Part shown: in pieces, positions 54,298 to 63,846 of the stretch | Numbering within the stretch: position 1 is the stretch's first letter | Layout: each line of letters begins with the position of its first letter | Assembly (NCBI RefSeq): GCF_007860135.1 | Contig: NZ_SJPV01000016.1 | Coordinates: 1-64,000, forward strand | Reading direction: 5' to 3' | Source: Novipirellula artificiosorum | GTDB lineage: Bacteria > Planctomycetota > Planctomycetia > Pirellulales > Pirellulaceae | DNA: 64,000 nt | Made by a program: the position numbers and the translations under genes | Notes under the pieces: model-generated | The model's input: only the letters and a program-made list of their open reading frames with translations | Databases searched by the model: none | What the model was told of the DNA's origin: nothing

Positions 54298-55917
54298 ATG
54301 CTCAATTTCTTTCGCTCAAAAACCGCAACGGCCAAGGATGATCTTCTCTCAGGGGTGACGGTTTCCCTTGCGCTAGTCCCCGAAGCGATCGCATTCGCCT
54401 TCGTTGCCGGTGTGTCGCCGATCATTGGCCTTTACTCTGCTTTTTTCATTGGCTTCATCACCGCCGTCTTGGGCGGTCGCCCTGGCATGATTTCGGGTGC
54501 AACCGGCGCCATGGCCGTCGTCGTAGTGGCTTTGATCGCAACCCAGGGGATCGAGTATCTGTTCCCTACGGTCATGCTCTGCGGGTTGATTCAAGTGGCC
54601 ATCGGAACCGCTCGCTTGGGAAAACTGATTCGGCTGGTCCCCCATTCGGTGATGCTCGGTTTTGTCAACGGTTTGGCGATCGTAATCGGGCTGGCGCAAT
54701 TCAGTTCCTTCCAGACCTATGACGCCGCAGCCGGTGAATTGACGATGCTTAGCGGAATGCCGCTCGTCGTCATGTTGGTGTTCGTTGCACTGACGATGGC
54801 GATCATCTGGTTGCTGCCCAAGTACACCAAAGCGGTTCCCGCGTCGCTGGTTGCCATTCTGAGCGTCACACTGCTGTCGATCGCAATCAATTCGGCAACC
54901 GCATCGAGCGGCGATAATCTCGTCGCGACGGTCGGTGACATGTTGAACACCAAAGCAGCATCCGTCGCGGAAGACCCCGCGAATGTGGCAAACGCATCGA
55001 TCAGTGGCGGCTTGCCGATGCCGTTCTTCCTGCAACATTCCATCCCGCCGATGACACTCGACACACTTTGGATTATTTTTCCATTTGCCATCACCTTGGC
55101 CGGCGTCGGATTGATCGAATCCCTGATGACGCTCACGTTGATCGACGAGATTACCGAAACACGAGGTCGAGGCAACCGTGAATGTATCGGTCAAGGAGCT
55201 GCAAATATCGTTTGCGGTCTGTTCGGTGGCATGGGAGGATGCGCGATGATCGGCCAATCGCTGATCAATGTCAATTCCGGTGGCCGCGGCCGGCTGTCGG
55301 GCATCACGGCGGCCGTCTGTTTGTTGCTCTTCATTCTGTTTTTGGCTCCCTGGATCGAACGAATCCCTATGGCCGCCTTGGTCGGCGTCATGTTCATGGT
55401 GGTCATTGGAACCTTTGAATGGGCTTCACTTAAAATGTTCCACCGCATGCCGATCAGTGATATGGCGGTTATGGTGCTGGTGGCCGGATACACCGTAGTC
55501 ATGCATGACTTGGCCTCCGCCGTGATCTTGGGCGTGATCGTCTCGGCACTCGTTTTCACCTGGAAGCATGCACTGCACCTTGGAGCGGACATCCAAACAA
55601 ATGAATTTGGCAGCAAGATCTATCAACTCCACGGGCCACTCTTCTTCGCTTCGGTTTCTTCGTTCAAAGAGATGTTCGACCCGGCGAAAGACCCCGATGA
55701 TGTGGTGATCGATTTTTACTACTCGCGTGTTTACGACCAATCGGCGCTCGAAGCGATCAACGTGTTGGCCGAAAAATACGAAGCGCTCGGCAAACGGTTG
55801 CACCTGACGCACTTAAGCCAAGAATGCCGCAGCCTGCTTGACCGAGCGGGTGACTTGGTCGAGGTCAATCTTTCGGAAGATCCGCAATACCACGTCGCTA
55901 CCGATCGACTGGGATGA
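54298..55917 (+). CDS. SulP family anion transporter with STAS domain
   Basis: 539 residues from the ATG at 54298 (LNFFRSKTATAKDD). Integral membrane SLC26/SulP carrier, probably for sulfate, bicarbonate or another inorganic anion. Seen: GVTVSLALVPEAIAFAFVAGV (helix 1 motif), GLYSAFFIGFITAVLGGRPGMISGATGA (about 40-70), and the helix-rich region to about 430. The C-terminal STAS domain (about 440-539) carries LHGPLFFASVSSFKEMF and DQSALEAINVLA. The substrate cannot be told from sequence. It converges with the glycosidase-like gene, 22 bases between the stops. Confidence 0.92.
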   Translation: MLNFFRSKTATAKDDLLSGVTVSLALVPEAIAFAFVAGVSPIIGLYSAFFIGFITAVLGGRPGMISGATGAMAVVVVALIATQGIEYLFPTVMLCGLIQVAIGTARLGKLIRLVPHSVMLGFVNGLAIVIGLAQFSSFQTYDAAAGELTMLSGMPLVVMLVFVALTMAIIWLLPKYTKAVPASLVAILSVTLLSIAINSATASSGDNLVATVGDMLNTKAASVAEDPANVANASISGGLPMPFFLQHSIPPMTLDTLWIIFPFAITLAGVGLIESLMTLTLIDEITETRGRGNRECIGQGAANIVCGLFGGMGGCAMIGQSLINVNSGGRGRLSGITAAVCLLLFILFLAPWIERIPMAALVGVMFMVVIGTFEWASLKMFHRMPISDMAVMVLVAGYTVVMHDLASAVILGVIVSALVFTWKHALHLGADIQTNEFGSKIYQLHGPLFFASVSSFKEMFDPAKDPDDVVIDFYYSRVYDQSALEAINVLAEKYEALGKRLHLTHLSQECRSLLDRAGDLVEVNLSEDPQYHVATDRLG

Positions 55918-55939
55918 ATCGGGAGTTTCAAAGCGGGTG

Positions 55940-57565
55940 TCAGTACGTGCTCGAGAAGATCACTACACGTGGCCCGCTGCCGGTGTCGCCGAGGTTCTTG
56001 CCGGAGTCGCTCATGCGACCCGATCGAACGATCTCGCCGCTCTTTGGATCGTAGATTCGCCAAGCATCGGGGATGTCCTCTCGTAGAACGCGGAGGCTGC
56101 CGCCGTTTTCCAAATAGAGAATCAGAAGCTGATTGGGTTTGAACAAAGATGGCCGGCCGTACGTGCAAGTGTTGTCAGGCTGAGCGCCGTCGATCGGAAG
56201 TCCGTCGAGAATCTTGCCTAGCATTCCTGCGTAAGTGGAACCTTCGAAATCGAGAGCGTCGCGCCAACTGCTCTCCGGTGCACGTGCCCAACCATCATTT
56301 AGTTCGGGCTCGCCCGGATGAACCCAATTCCAAAGGCTGCCTGCACCGTACACGATTCCCATGGTGCCCCCGGCACAGAGATTGCGCCATGCTTCGTGGC
56401 CTTGCCACCATCCCGCCGCTTGCCCCTTCGTTCCGATGTTTTCGTAAGTCGGCTCTCCGTTCGCTACGGCCTTGACCGGCATCTGGCAAAAATGCGCGGC
56501 AAGCCGATCCTGACGATGCTCGCCGCTGTGCCCCGTTTGGATCCACTGAAAATCGAGCCACTCCTTGGCTTGGTGAGCCTTGGAAGGCGCGTGCGGACCA
56601 TAGTGCAATCCCGTGGGTTGATGGTACGCGTCCCATGCCTCGATTTCGCGTCCGCCCGGATCGATGCCGATTTCCGCCCCGCTGCCATCACCAAGGACCA
56701 ACCAAATCGCTGGGTAGGCTCCGTAACGCGCCACAAGGTAGCGGCAATAGCGAGCATATTCATCGGGTGGAATGACCGGCCCGGCAACGCTCAACCCCTT
56801 CCAACCGAAGCCGTGAAAGACGGGCTGCCAAACCGGAGCAATTCCGCGTTCGGTCAGGATTTCGACCGTACGATCGAGATACTGAAAGTACTCGGCATTC
56901 AACTTGTTGATGTGGCCGGAGGGCAGGTCCTCGAAGCCTCTGGCGAAACCTGCGTGTTGAGTGCGGTCACGAGGGCCTTCCATCCGTCTGTCCGGCATCA
57001 CCGACATCAAGAGCGCAGCGTTGAATCCTTTTGCCTGCCGATCCCTCGCATACACCTCCACCTGTTCATGCGTCGCACGCCAAGGGATTGCCCAAGGCGT
57101 ATCCGCGACCATGACGGCGGAAGTACCATCGGCGTATTCCATCCATCGGCTGCCAGGCGGAATGCGCCAGAAGCCATGTTGACGGAAAGGGTTCTTTCCG
57201 TTCGGAGGCCCCGTCTGAAACGACCCTGACTGATCCCGAAGCCCACCGTCAGGAAGGCTCGAGTCACTCTTCCAACTCCATTGCCCCTCGTCCAACGGAG
57301 AAGCAAAGCGAACCTTGAACGACCTGCCCCCATCCCAGAAACCTGGACGCCGCAACTGCATACCGTCCTGATGCACAAAGTCGACCCAAAACTCGACTTC
57401 GGTGTAGGCGTTCGGATAGTCTTTTTCCGAAGTGAATTCAAGTTCGACCACCTGCCACGCGGGAACGTGCGTGGCAGCCATGGCTGCTTCACGAGACGCC
57501 ACGCAGACAGCCCCAACAATCACAAGGACTACCGTTTGGAACACAACTCGGTTGTTGCTTGACAT
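55940..57565 (-). CDS. Secreted DUF5060/DUF4038 glycoside hydrolase-like protein
   Basis: 541 residues. A signal peptide (TVVLVIVGAVCVASREAAMA) is followed by a DUF5060 beta-sandwich (about 35-110, WQVVELEFTSEKDYPNAYTEV) and a DUF4038 TIM barrel typical of the apiosidase-like GH140 relatives (FWRIPPGSRWMEYADG, VMVADTPWAIPW, GFNAALLMSVMPDR, WQPVFHGFGWKG, PAIWLVLGDGSGAE). It probably cleaves an algal or plant polysaccharide branch. It is coupled to the beta-helix gene: the start codon is one base after that gene's TGA. Confidence 0.85.
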   Translation of the reverse strand: MSSNNRVVFQTVVLVIVGAVCVASREAAMAATHVPAWQVVELEFTSEKDYPNAYTEVEFWVDFVHQDGMQLRRPGFWDGGRSFKVRFASPLDEGQWSWKSDSSLPDGGLRDQSGSFQTGPPNGKNPFRQHGFWRIPPGSRWMEYADGTSAVMVADTPWAIPWRATHEQVEVYARDRQAKGFNAALLMSVMPDRRMEGPRDRTQHAGFARGFEDLPSGHINKLNAEYFQYLDRTVEILTERGIAPVWQPVFHGFGWKGLSVAGPVIPPDEYARYCRYLVARYGAYPAIWLVLGDGSGAEIGIDPGGREIEAWDAYHQPTGLHYGPHAPSKAHQAKEWLDFQWIQTGHSGEHRQDRLAAHFCQMPVKAVANGEPTYENIGTKGQAAGWWQGHEAWRNLCAGGTMGIVYGAGSLWNWVHPGEPELNDGWARAPESSWRDALDFEGSTYAGMLGKILDGLPIDGAQPDNTCTYGRPSLFKPNQLLILYLENGGSLRVLREDIPDAWRIYDPKSGEIVRSGRMSDSGKNLGDTGSGPRVVIFSSTY

Positions 57566-57566
57566 G

Positions 57567-59174
57567 TCACTGATCCTTGATTGTGGTCACCGTTACATCT
57601 TTGAACATAAACGGGTTATCGCTGAGCCTCAACTCCTTGCCACTGGCGGTCGTCACGTTCTTCAGGACGACTTCCTTGGTCCTGACGTAGGGGAATTTCT
57701 CTACGTAGGATGCGTCGGTGAACCTGCCATTGAAATTCGAGAAAATGGCTGGTCCGCGATAGTTCTCAGGGTGCTTGGTGTCGTCGATGTGGAGCGACTC
57801 GATGGTGATCCGCTGAGGCATCGAACAGGTGTAACCGAAGTCGTGCTGGCCGGAATTGGATCCGCCGATCAGACTGGCGCTGACCGGCTTGCCGCAAGCG
57901 GGTACGAAGACACAGTTGCGGAAAATAAACTCACCCCGCCACGTGCTGCCGTAGTCGGGACGCAGGTTGATCAGGGTCCTTCCGTAGATCGTGGTGTTCT
58001 CGACCGTGAAGGTCCCGTTGCCAATTGCGTTGATGCCCGCATGGCCCAAGGTCGAGTTGCGAAGGGTCGCATTGGCAACACCCATGTGGGCATCAAACCG
58101 CGAGAAGGTACAGTTGTCAAAAAGAAGATTCTTGCAGCAGTTCGATCCGATGATTCCCCAGTACTGGCCATCCTTGATGTCATTGGTCTGACTGCAGTTC
58201 ACGAAGGACACATTTAAGGCCCGGTTGATCGAAATGTCATAAGTCCCCATGGAGACTTGAACGCCTGCTGCACCGATCGTCCGATACGTCTTGTGCCCCG
58301 TCAAAACCGTGTTGCGGACCATCACGTTGGCGCAGGTATCAATGTCGATGAACCCACCATAGGGTGCGCCGTGATCTCCTTCGCCGCGGATCCGGTGTTC
58401 CAGTCCATCGACAACGACATTCGAACGCTCGATGGCGATGCCGCGGTTGTAGTAGGCGTATTTCGACTCAGCGGCGTTGGCAATCGTGGTAAAACGTCCT
58501 CCACGGATGGTCAATGTCGTCGTGTCCATCGGGCGAGCGCTGATTTTCGTGATCGTGTCGAAATCCCAGACGATCGGTGTGTCCTTTTCGACCTTGCCGT
58601 CTTTGTCGACGAGGAACACATCCGTCTGTGCAACCCCATTGTTGCGGTTCGCTCCATAGCGGATGAAACGTTTGACCTTGCTGTTGGTGACACTGACAAG
58701 GCAACTTTGGGGAAACGACACGCTCAGTTTCCGCTGATTCCTCTTCAGTGAAGAGACTCCATGGGGTTCGAACGGCTTCAATGCTGATTTCACTAAGAAA
58801 ACGTGGGCATTACGATTCTTGACGTTGGTGTCATCGATCAGAAAACGAGCGGAACCCAAGTCGGTGTCGGTCTGGATGACAGCCGTTTTGTCTTTGCCTC
58901 CGAGGTAGTACGTCGCACCCTCATCGGCTTTCACGGCAAGCCCATGCTGATTCGCGAACGCATGGGCTTTGCAGATGGCGTCGAGATCGTCGGTCTCGCC
59001 GTCGCCCCGGGCTCCGAATTCAGCATAGCGGACGACGGAATGCACATCCTTCATCCGCTGCGGGTGTTCATCATCCGCCGGCACCTCACGCAGGGGCGCC
59101 GCAGCCCCAACCGGCTGGCCGCACGCAACCATGCTGATCACGACAAGGCCGATCATGATGCGGAACAGGGGCAT
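57567..59174 (-). CDS. Secreted right-handed beta-helix (pectate-lyase-like) protein
   Basis: 535 residues from the ATG at 59174. A signal peptide (PLFRIMIGLVVISMVACGQPVGA) precedes a pectate_lyase_3-type N-terminal motif (VRYAEFGARGDGETDDLDAICKA, about 50-72). The parallel beta-helix repeats (about 150-480) have runs like FDNCTFSRFDAHMGVANATLRNSTL. Probably a polysaccharide lyase or hydrolase acting with the DUF5060/DUF4038 enzyme encoded next. No catalytic residue set can be confirmed by eye. The start was chosen at the signal peptide; the frame is open to 59273. Confidence 0.83.
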   Translation of the reverse strand: MPLFRIMIGLVVISMVACGQPVGAAAPLREVPADDEHPQRMKDVHSVVRYAEFGARGDGETDDLDAICKAHAFANQHGLAVKADEGATYYLGGKDKTAVIQTDTDLGSARFLIDDTNVKNRNAHVFLVKSALKPFEPHGVSSLKRNQRKLSVSFPQSCLVSVTNSKVKRFIRYGANRNNGVAQTDVFLVDKDGKVEKDTPIVWDFDTITKISARPMDTTTLTIRGGRFTTIANAAESKYAYYNRGIAIERSNVVVDGLEHRIRGEGDHGAPYGGFIDIDTCANVMVRNTVLTGHKTYRTIGAAGVQVSMGTYDISINRALNVSFVNCSQTNDIKDGQYWGIIGSNCCKNLLFDNCTFSRFDAHMGVANATLRNSTLGHAGINAIGNGTFTVENTTIYGRTLINLRPDYGSTWRGEFIFRNCVFVPACGKPVSASLIGGSNSGQHDFGYTCSMPQRITIESLHIDDTKHPENYRGPAIFSNFNGRFTDASYVEKFPYVRTKEVVLKNVTTASGKELRLSDNPFMFKDVTVTTIKDQ

Positions 59175-59290
59175 GCTGCGTCTCGCGCTCGTGCCGAGAT
59201 TGACGGCCCTTAAAGCAAAACGTGGTCGGGTAGAGGATAACTTTCTCGTGCTTGTTCGGACCGATAAGAACATGAAGGGTTTCTCAGCAG

Positions 59291-59358
59291 GGGGTGGGAT
59301 GATGGGGAGGGAGGACAGGGAGGGAGGGAGGGAGGGAGGGGCAATGGGGTGGGATGGA
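59291..59358 (+). repeat. GGGA microsatellite, G-quadruplex-type sequence
   Basis: 59318-59341 is five to six copies of GGGA, flanked by further G-runs (GGGGTGGG at 59291-59298, GGGG at 59304-59307, GGGGTGGG at 59346-59353). On the plus strand it satisfies the four-run G-quadruplex rule many times over. It lies between the EF-hand gene and the beta-helix gene, both minus-strand, so it precedes the latter's start by about 120 bases. Confidence 0.8.
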
Positions 59359-59462
59359 GGACGCCTCAGTCGGAAAACGGCAAAGTGAACGCGTCGGGGT
59401 GATCCAGCGGATACGGTAACAATCGCGGTGATCGCCGGCCATCCGTTCCGGTCACGATAAGA

Positions 59463-61070
59463 TCACCTCTCGCGAATCGCCGGAGTGCCACGGTTCGCGT
59501 TCTCCGCAGCGGACGTTGAATCAGCGGACGTTGAATCACCGGGCATTTGTTCCTGCGGCTTCACAATGAGCCCCCAATTGTGCAACATTCCAAATCGGTC
59601 GCTGCGAGTTGCGCTGATCGTTAGCTGCCACACCCCCTTAATACTTTGGCCATTAAAATGGCCCAGACTGGGTTGACGCTTCAGCAATCCTTCCGGCAAG
59701 AAAGTCCCCTTGAACGGCGGCCTTGCCTTCGTGATGGGGTATCGCCCTTGATCATCAAAAACCGTTTGGTCGAAATGGTCATCATGGCCCCCCACCTCCG
59801 TAAAGAGTTCAATTCGTTGACCATCGGGTCCGGTCAGGAAAGCATCAAGCTGGCCCGTCGACGTATGGCTGATGGAAAGTGTGATGTTCAAATCGCCGAT
59901 GAGGTAGTCTTCGTCGACTACGATTTCGGAAAGAACCGCCTTCTTTGGCGGCAGCACTTCCGCGTTGTTATTCACGTAGCTGCCCCCAACCATCGCTTTG
60001 GACTGGATCACTTCTGAGACCGTCAACAACCCATCACGGTTGGTATCAAGCGACGCAAATTCCTCGACCTGATCCGCGGTCCACTCGTCCGTGAATTCCG
60101 CCATGGCGACCTGCTCGTCCCGATTGGCGTCGCGCTCGTAGAACCAAGCGGGCAAGCCTTCGGCCGTTTCGCCTGCTTCGTCTTGCATTTCGAGCAGGAA
60201 CGTCGTCAATTCATCGCGAGACAATTCGCCGTCGCGATCGACATCCATTCGGCCCATCGGGATACCGATGCGTGCCGCTTCGTTTGCATCGAGCCGACCG
60301 TTCTTGTTGGAATCGAATCGGCCTAAAATCGTCGCGGTCAGGTAGTATCGGCTGCCGCCGCGCCACCACTGCGAATCATCTCGTCCCTGGCGTTCCGCTG
60401 GTTTGGACGGTTCGATCCCGTTACCGGTGCGACGTGCTTTTTGGATCAATTCATCGGAGTCCCCCGACAGTAGCCGGCGGCGCGCGTAACGTTGCGCGAG
60501 CTCCAACCGGCTCAACCGATCATCTTGGTCGATATCTTCGTCAAAAGGATCGCGGTGCGTCCACGTTGCTCGTCTGGCTTCCGATCGATCGATATACCCA
60601 TCTCGATTGCGATCGTGACGTCGGATCGTTTGATCGGCTTCATCGAGGTCATCTTGAATGTAAGGATACTTGACTTCGGGCAAACCAAACTCCGGTACAA
60701 GCGGCTGATCGGGATCGGGGCCGAACGGCATGACGCTACGATTGTCCTCGGGGACAATCTTTTTTCCCACCACACCGTTTTGAAACGCATGATAGATCCG
60801 TGCCGCTTCTTGCCACTTATCGATCCCATTGGGTCGGTCCAGCGAGAGTCGCCGTGATTTCGCAATCCTCTCGAGATAGGGACGGGCGAGTGGGGTGATC
60901 TCAGCGGGATCGATTTCACCATTTCCGTTCCTATCGAGCCGCTCAAGCGAATCACGCAAACCCGACTGGCCGAAGCAATTGCTGCACCAACCACTGACAC
61001 CCAAAAGCAGCAAGGGAAGGACTGCGAACTTGAACGGAACACCCATTTCGTTGATATCCCTTGGCCCCAT
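59463..61070 (-). CDS. Secreted EF-hand and proprotein-convertase P-domain protein
   Basis: 535 residues. Signal peptide (FAVLPLLLLGVSGWCSNCFGQ). At least six EF-hand-like calcium loops follow: DRNGNGEIDPAE (about 45-57), DRNRDGYIDRSE, DQDDRLSRLE, DSNKNGRLDANE, DVDRDGELSRDE, DANRDEQVAMAE and DTNRDGLLTVSE. The C-terminal P/Homo-B domain (about 400-515) has IGDLNITLSISHTSTGQLDAFL and GVWQLTISATRSD, which in convertases stabilises or targets proteins. No protease domain is present. ATG 61070 has AGGGG about 8 bases upstream; ATG 61046 is the alternative. It starts 14 bases after the secretin-N-domain gene. Confidence 0.9.
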   Translation of the reverse strand: MGPRDINEMGVPFKFAVLPLLLLGVSGWCSNCFGQSGLRDSLERLDRNGNGEIDPAEITPLARPYLERIAKSRRLSLDRPNGIDKWQEAARIYHAFQNGVVGKKIVPEDNRSVMPFGPDPDQPLVPEFGLPEVKYPYIQDDLDEADQTIRRHDRNRDGYIDRSEARRATWTHRDPFDEDIDQDDRLSRLELAQRYARRRLLSGDSDELIQKARRTGNGIEPSKPAERQGRDDSQWWRGGSRYYLTATILGRFDSNKNGRLDANEAARIGIPMGRMDVDRDGELSRDELTTFLLEMQDEAGETAEGLPAWFYERDANRDEQVAMAEFTDEWTADQVEEFASLDTNRDGLLTVSEVIQSKAMVGGSYVNNNAEVLPPKKAVLSEIVVDEDYLIGDLNITLSISHTSTGQLDAFLTGPDGQRIELFTEVGGHDDHFDQTVFDDQGRYPITKARPPFKGTFLPEGLLKRQPSLGHFNGQSIKGVWQLTISATRSDRFGMLHNWGLIVKPQEQMPGDSTSADSTSAAENANRGTPAIRER

Positions 61071-61084
61071 CTCAATCCCCTCGC

Positions 61085-63637
61085 TTAGCGGTCGGTTCGA
61101 CTACGTTGATAGGAATTTCCCGACGAACGAGATGTCGAACGGTCATTGCGGGAACGCTCCTCTCCGAGCAGGACCTGCTGCAACACAGCGCCGAAGACTT
61201 CGCTACTAATCGGCGTGACCACCTCCACCGATTGCTCGCCGCGAGCATCGATCACCATCGCCAATTTCTCAACCTCCGCGAACAACGAGTCCGGCGCAGT
61301 GACAATCAGCGAATTGCTCGGTTCATGGACCGCCACGGTGATCTTGGGCTCAAGATCTTTGACCGGCTGGCTGGCCGGTCGCTTGGCGCCCGCTTTTCGG
61401 GGATCCCCTTCTTGATTCTCATTGTCTCGATTGCCGCCTGATTCACGCTGAGCCGGCTGAGCCGCTCCGCGCTGGTTGGGTTGCCCCCCCGCCCCCGTCG
61501 CACCGGTCACTCGCCCCGCGAACGCCTCGCGAATCGCCACGGCCACTTCGCTGGCATTTGTGTTGACCAACTCGATCACATGCGACGTCCCATACGTTTC
61601 AATCGAGGTGATACTGCGATCTTTATCAATGATCCGCAAATAGCCTTCAATCAGATCCATTTCGACAGCATTTCCTTGCGCGATCAAGCGGTTCAACCGA
61701 GAATCCGCAACCACCGTCATGGAACCTGCCATCATCGTCGTCGTTCCGTCCTGGGACATAATGAAGCTACTCAACGCGCCGGACGAAGCCCCAGAAACAT
61801 AACCGTTCACTAAGGTTCCCGCTTCCCCTTCTTTTGCCGATTCGCCACCGTCGATCAATTCTCCCAACATCCGTAATGCGTCGTCGGCTTTGGCGTGTTG
61901 CAGGTAGAACACAACCGGTGGCGACGGTAAGGAATCGACCGGCCCCGCTACTGAACGCAAATGCTCCTCAAAGCGATCCAATGCCACGGTGTCATCGGAC
62001 TGAAGTATCAATCCTCTTGGAGTCACCTGAACACGAATGGGAAACGCTTGGTGGTTGTTGATCGAGGTCAGTACCTTCGCGTTGGTGGCAGCAGACTCCA
62101 AGGAATCCGACTGCGAAGGATCAACGCTGGAACCCTCATTGGAGGGCAAGGATAGAATCTCACCACTTGGAACACGCTCGATCTGATCCGAAGACTCCGA
62201 GTCGGTCGAGGGAAGCAAAAGAATCGGGTTTGCCGAGCGCCAAAACTTAGCCGCCGTTACGACGGTTTCTACCGCTTGCTTTCCACGCAGCGGCAGGACC
62301 CGAATTTGATCGCTCACGTCACGGACCACACCGTCTTGCTCTAAACCTTCGACAATCGATTTGATCTGTTCAATTTGATGCTTCTTTCCGCGAACAAACA
62401 GCCGCATGTTTCCTGGATCCGCATCAATTTTCGGAGCATCCTCATCGATCTCGTCGAGATCATCGAGCGGCCCAGGAAGATCGAGCATTTGCTCCAGCAG
62501 ACTAATCGCGAAGTACGGATCCACCGTTTTCAGCGGAATCACTTCAAACGCCGCATCGGATGCCTGCAACTGCGTGACCGTCTGAGCGATCTCTTGCTGG
62601 ACCGATGGGCTAGCCAATGCAACCACACTGCGAGTCGATTCGTCCATCGACAAACGAACCGACTTGCCGGCCAGCAAGGTCTGCAGCACGTTATAAACCG
62701 TTTCGACGTTGCCACCTTCGATCAGATGAGACCGCAATTCCATTTCTTGATTGGACGATGTCATTGATTCGGCCGGTTGATCGATGGCCCGCACCAAGTT
62801 TTCAATCAATTTGACTTTGTCTTCCACTCCCGTGACAAAGATATGCTTCCCCTGCAAATCCGCTGACAAACTGACGTCGATGCCGATCATCTCGCCGGTC
62901 GCCAATCCGAGGTGTGGGCGAGCGACAACCAAGATGTCTTCGGCATCAACATTTTGCAGCGCAAAACTCTGAACAATCGTCCCATTGTCCATCCCGTCCG
63001 GTTCAAACGCTTGCAAAACCGCTTGCACGTTTTTCAACTTCGCAACGGTATCCGTGATCAGCAATTGATTGGTCTTCGCAAGAACCGTGGGTGCCATCAT
63101 CAGTTTGAGCGCCGACAACTCCGCCACCGCGTCTTCGGCCTCCAGTTCACCGAGCGGAAAGAAACACTTGACGACATCGTGATTCTTTGCTGCTGCAAGC
63201 CGATCGACCGTCACCAACTCGGCAAGCACATCAAGTTGCTGGAGACTCCGGGGATCACCCAAATTGATGACCGACAAGAGCTTTCCACTTTGAACCAGCG
63301 TGTAGCCTTCCGATAGCAGAAACAAATTAATCCGATCGATCGCTTCTTGACACGTGAACGACTCGGGATCGGAATAGGTAAAGCTGCCAGGCGGCAGGTC
63401 ACCGACATGGAGGGCAAGGTCCGCTTCTTCGGCGATCCAGTTGACCACCTCACGCCATGGAACCCCGTCAAACGAGAAGCGAACCGAATCGGTCGCCGAA
63501 GTCTGGTCGAATTGCGCCGTCGCTTCGATTTCCGCATTCACCCCTTGGGCACTCGCCTGCACAACAACTATCCAAGTGCTGACCCAGGCCAACAACATGC
63601 CATACAGGCAACGGTGAGCAAACCTATTGTGTGTCAT
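61085..63637 (-). CDS. Secretin N-domain repeat protein without secretin barrel
   Basis: 850 residues. Signal peptide (CLYGMLLAWVSTWIVVVQASAQG). An STN-like N-terminal segment (about 50-110, VRFSFDGVPWREVVNWIAEEADLALHVGDLP) is followed by four or more NolW/N-domain repeats (for example SFALQNVDAEDILVVARPHLG, EVIPLKTVDPYFAISLLEQML, VFYLQHAKADDALRMLGEL, HVIELVNTNASEVAVAIREAF). The barrel-forming secretin domain is absent. The C-terminus is basic with Arg/Ser repeats. It resembles periplasmic GspD/PilQ N-regions. It is coupled to the EF-hand/P-domain gene. Likely periplasmic and scaffold-like; role unknown. Confidence 0.83.
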   Translation of the reverse strand: MTHNRFAHRCLYGMLLAWVSTWIVVVQASAQGVNAEIEATAQFDQTSATDSVRFSFDGVPWREVVNWIAEEADLALHVGDLPPGSFTYSDPESFTCQEAIDRINLFLLSEGYTLVQSGKLLSVINLGDPRSLQQLDVLAELVTVDRLAAAKNHDVVKCFFPLGELEAEDAVAELSALKLMMAPTVLAKTNQLLITDTVAKLKNVQAVLQAFEPDGMDNGTIVQSFALQNVDAEDILVVARPHLGLATGEMIGIDVSLSADLQGKHIFVTGVEDKVKLIENLVRAIDQPAESMTSSNQEMELRSHLIEGGNVETVYNVLQTLLAGKSVRLSMDESTRSVVALASPSVQQEIAQTVTQLQASDAAFEVIPLKTVDPYFAISLLEQMLDLPGPLDDLDEIDEDAPKIDADPGNMRLFVRGKKHQIEQIKSIVEGLEQDGVVRDVSDQIRVLPLRGKQAVETVVTAAKFWRSANPILLLPSTDSESSDQIERVPSGEILSLPSNEGSSVDPSQSDSLESAATNAKVLTSINNHQAFPIRVQVTPRGLILQSDDTVALDRFEEHLRSVAGPVDSLPSPPVVFYLQHAKADDALRMLGELIDGGESAKEGEAGTLVNGYVSGASSGALSSFIMSQDGTTTMMAGSMTVVADSRLNRLIAQGNAVEMDLIEGYLRIIDKDRSITSIETYGTSHVIELVNTNASEVAVAIREAFAGRVTGATGAGGQPNQRGAAQPAQRESGGNRDNENQEGDPRKAGAKRPASQPVKDLEPKITVAVHEPSNSLIVTAPDSLFAEVEKLAMVIDARGEQSVEVVTPISSEVFGAVLQQVLLGEERSRNDRSTSRSSGNSYQRSRTDR

Positions 63638-63846
63638 CAGGCTAGACGATTTGACTCGTCTCGTTGAGGGAGGAAAGGGGGCAGGAGAGTAAGGTCGCGC
63701 CTTTATCTAGGGTAGCCAAAAGTCAAGAAAAGTCAATCTTCTGTAGGTCAACGGCTGGCAAAAGGTGTTTGCACGGCGTGCGGTCCTGGCGGTAGGATGT
63801 AGGCGGGAGGACCTCTCGTTCCCCCATTTTTCCCCTTGAGGCGTGA
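63638..63846. other. Intergenic region at the right end
   Basis: No gene or repeat recognised. It would contain the promoter of the secretin-N-domain gene (minus) and perhaps of the putative gene at 63847. Confidence 0.4.
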
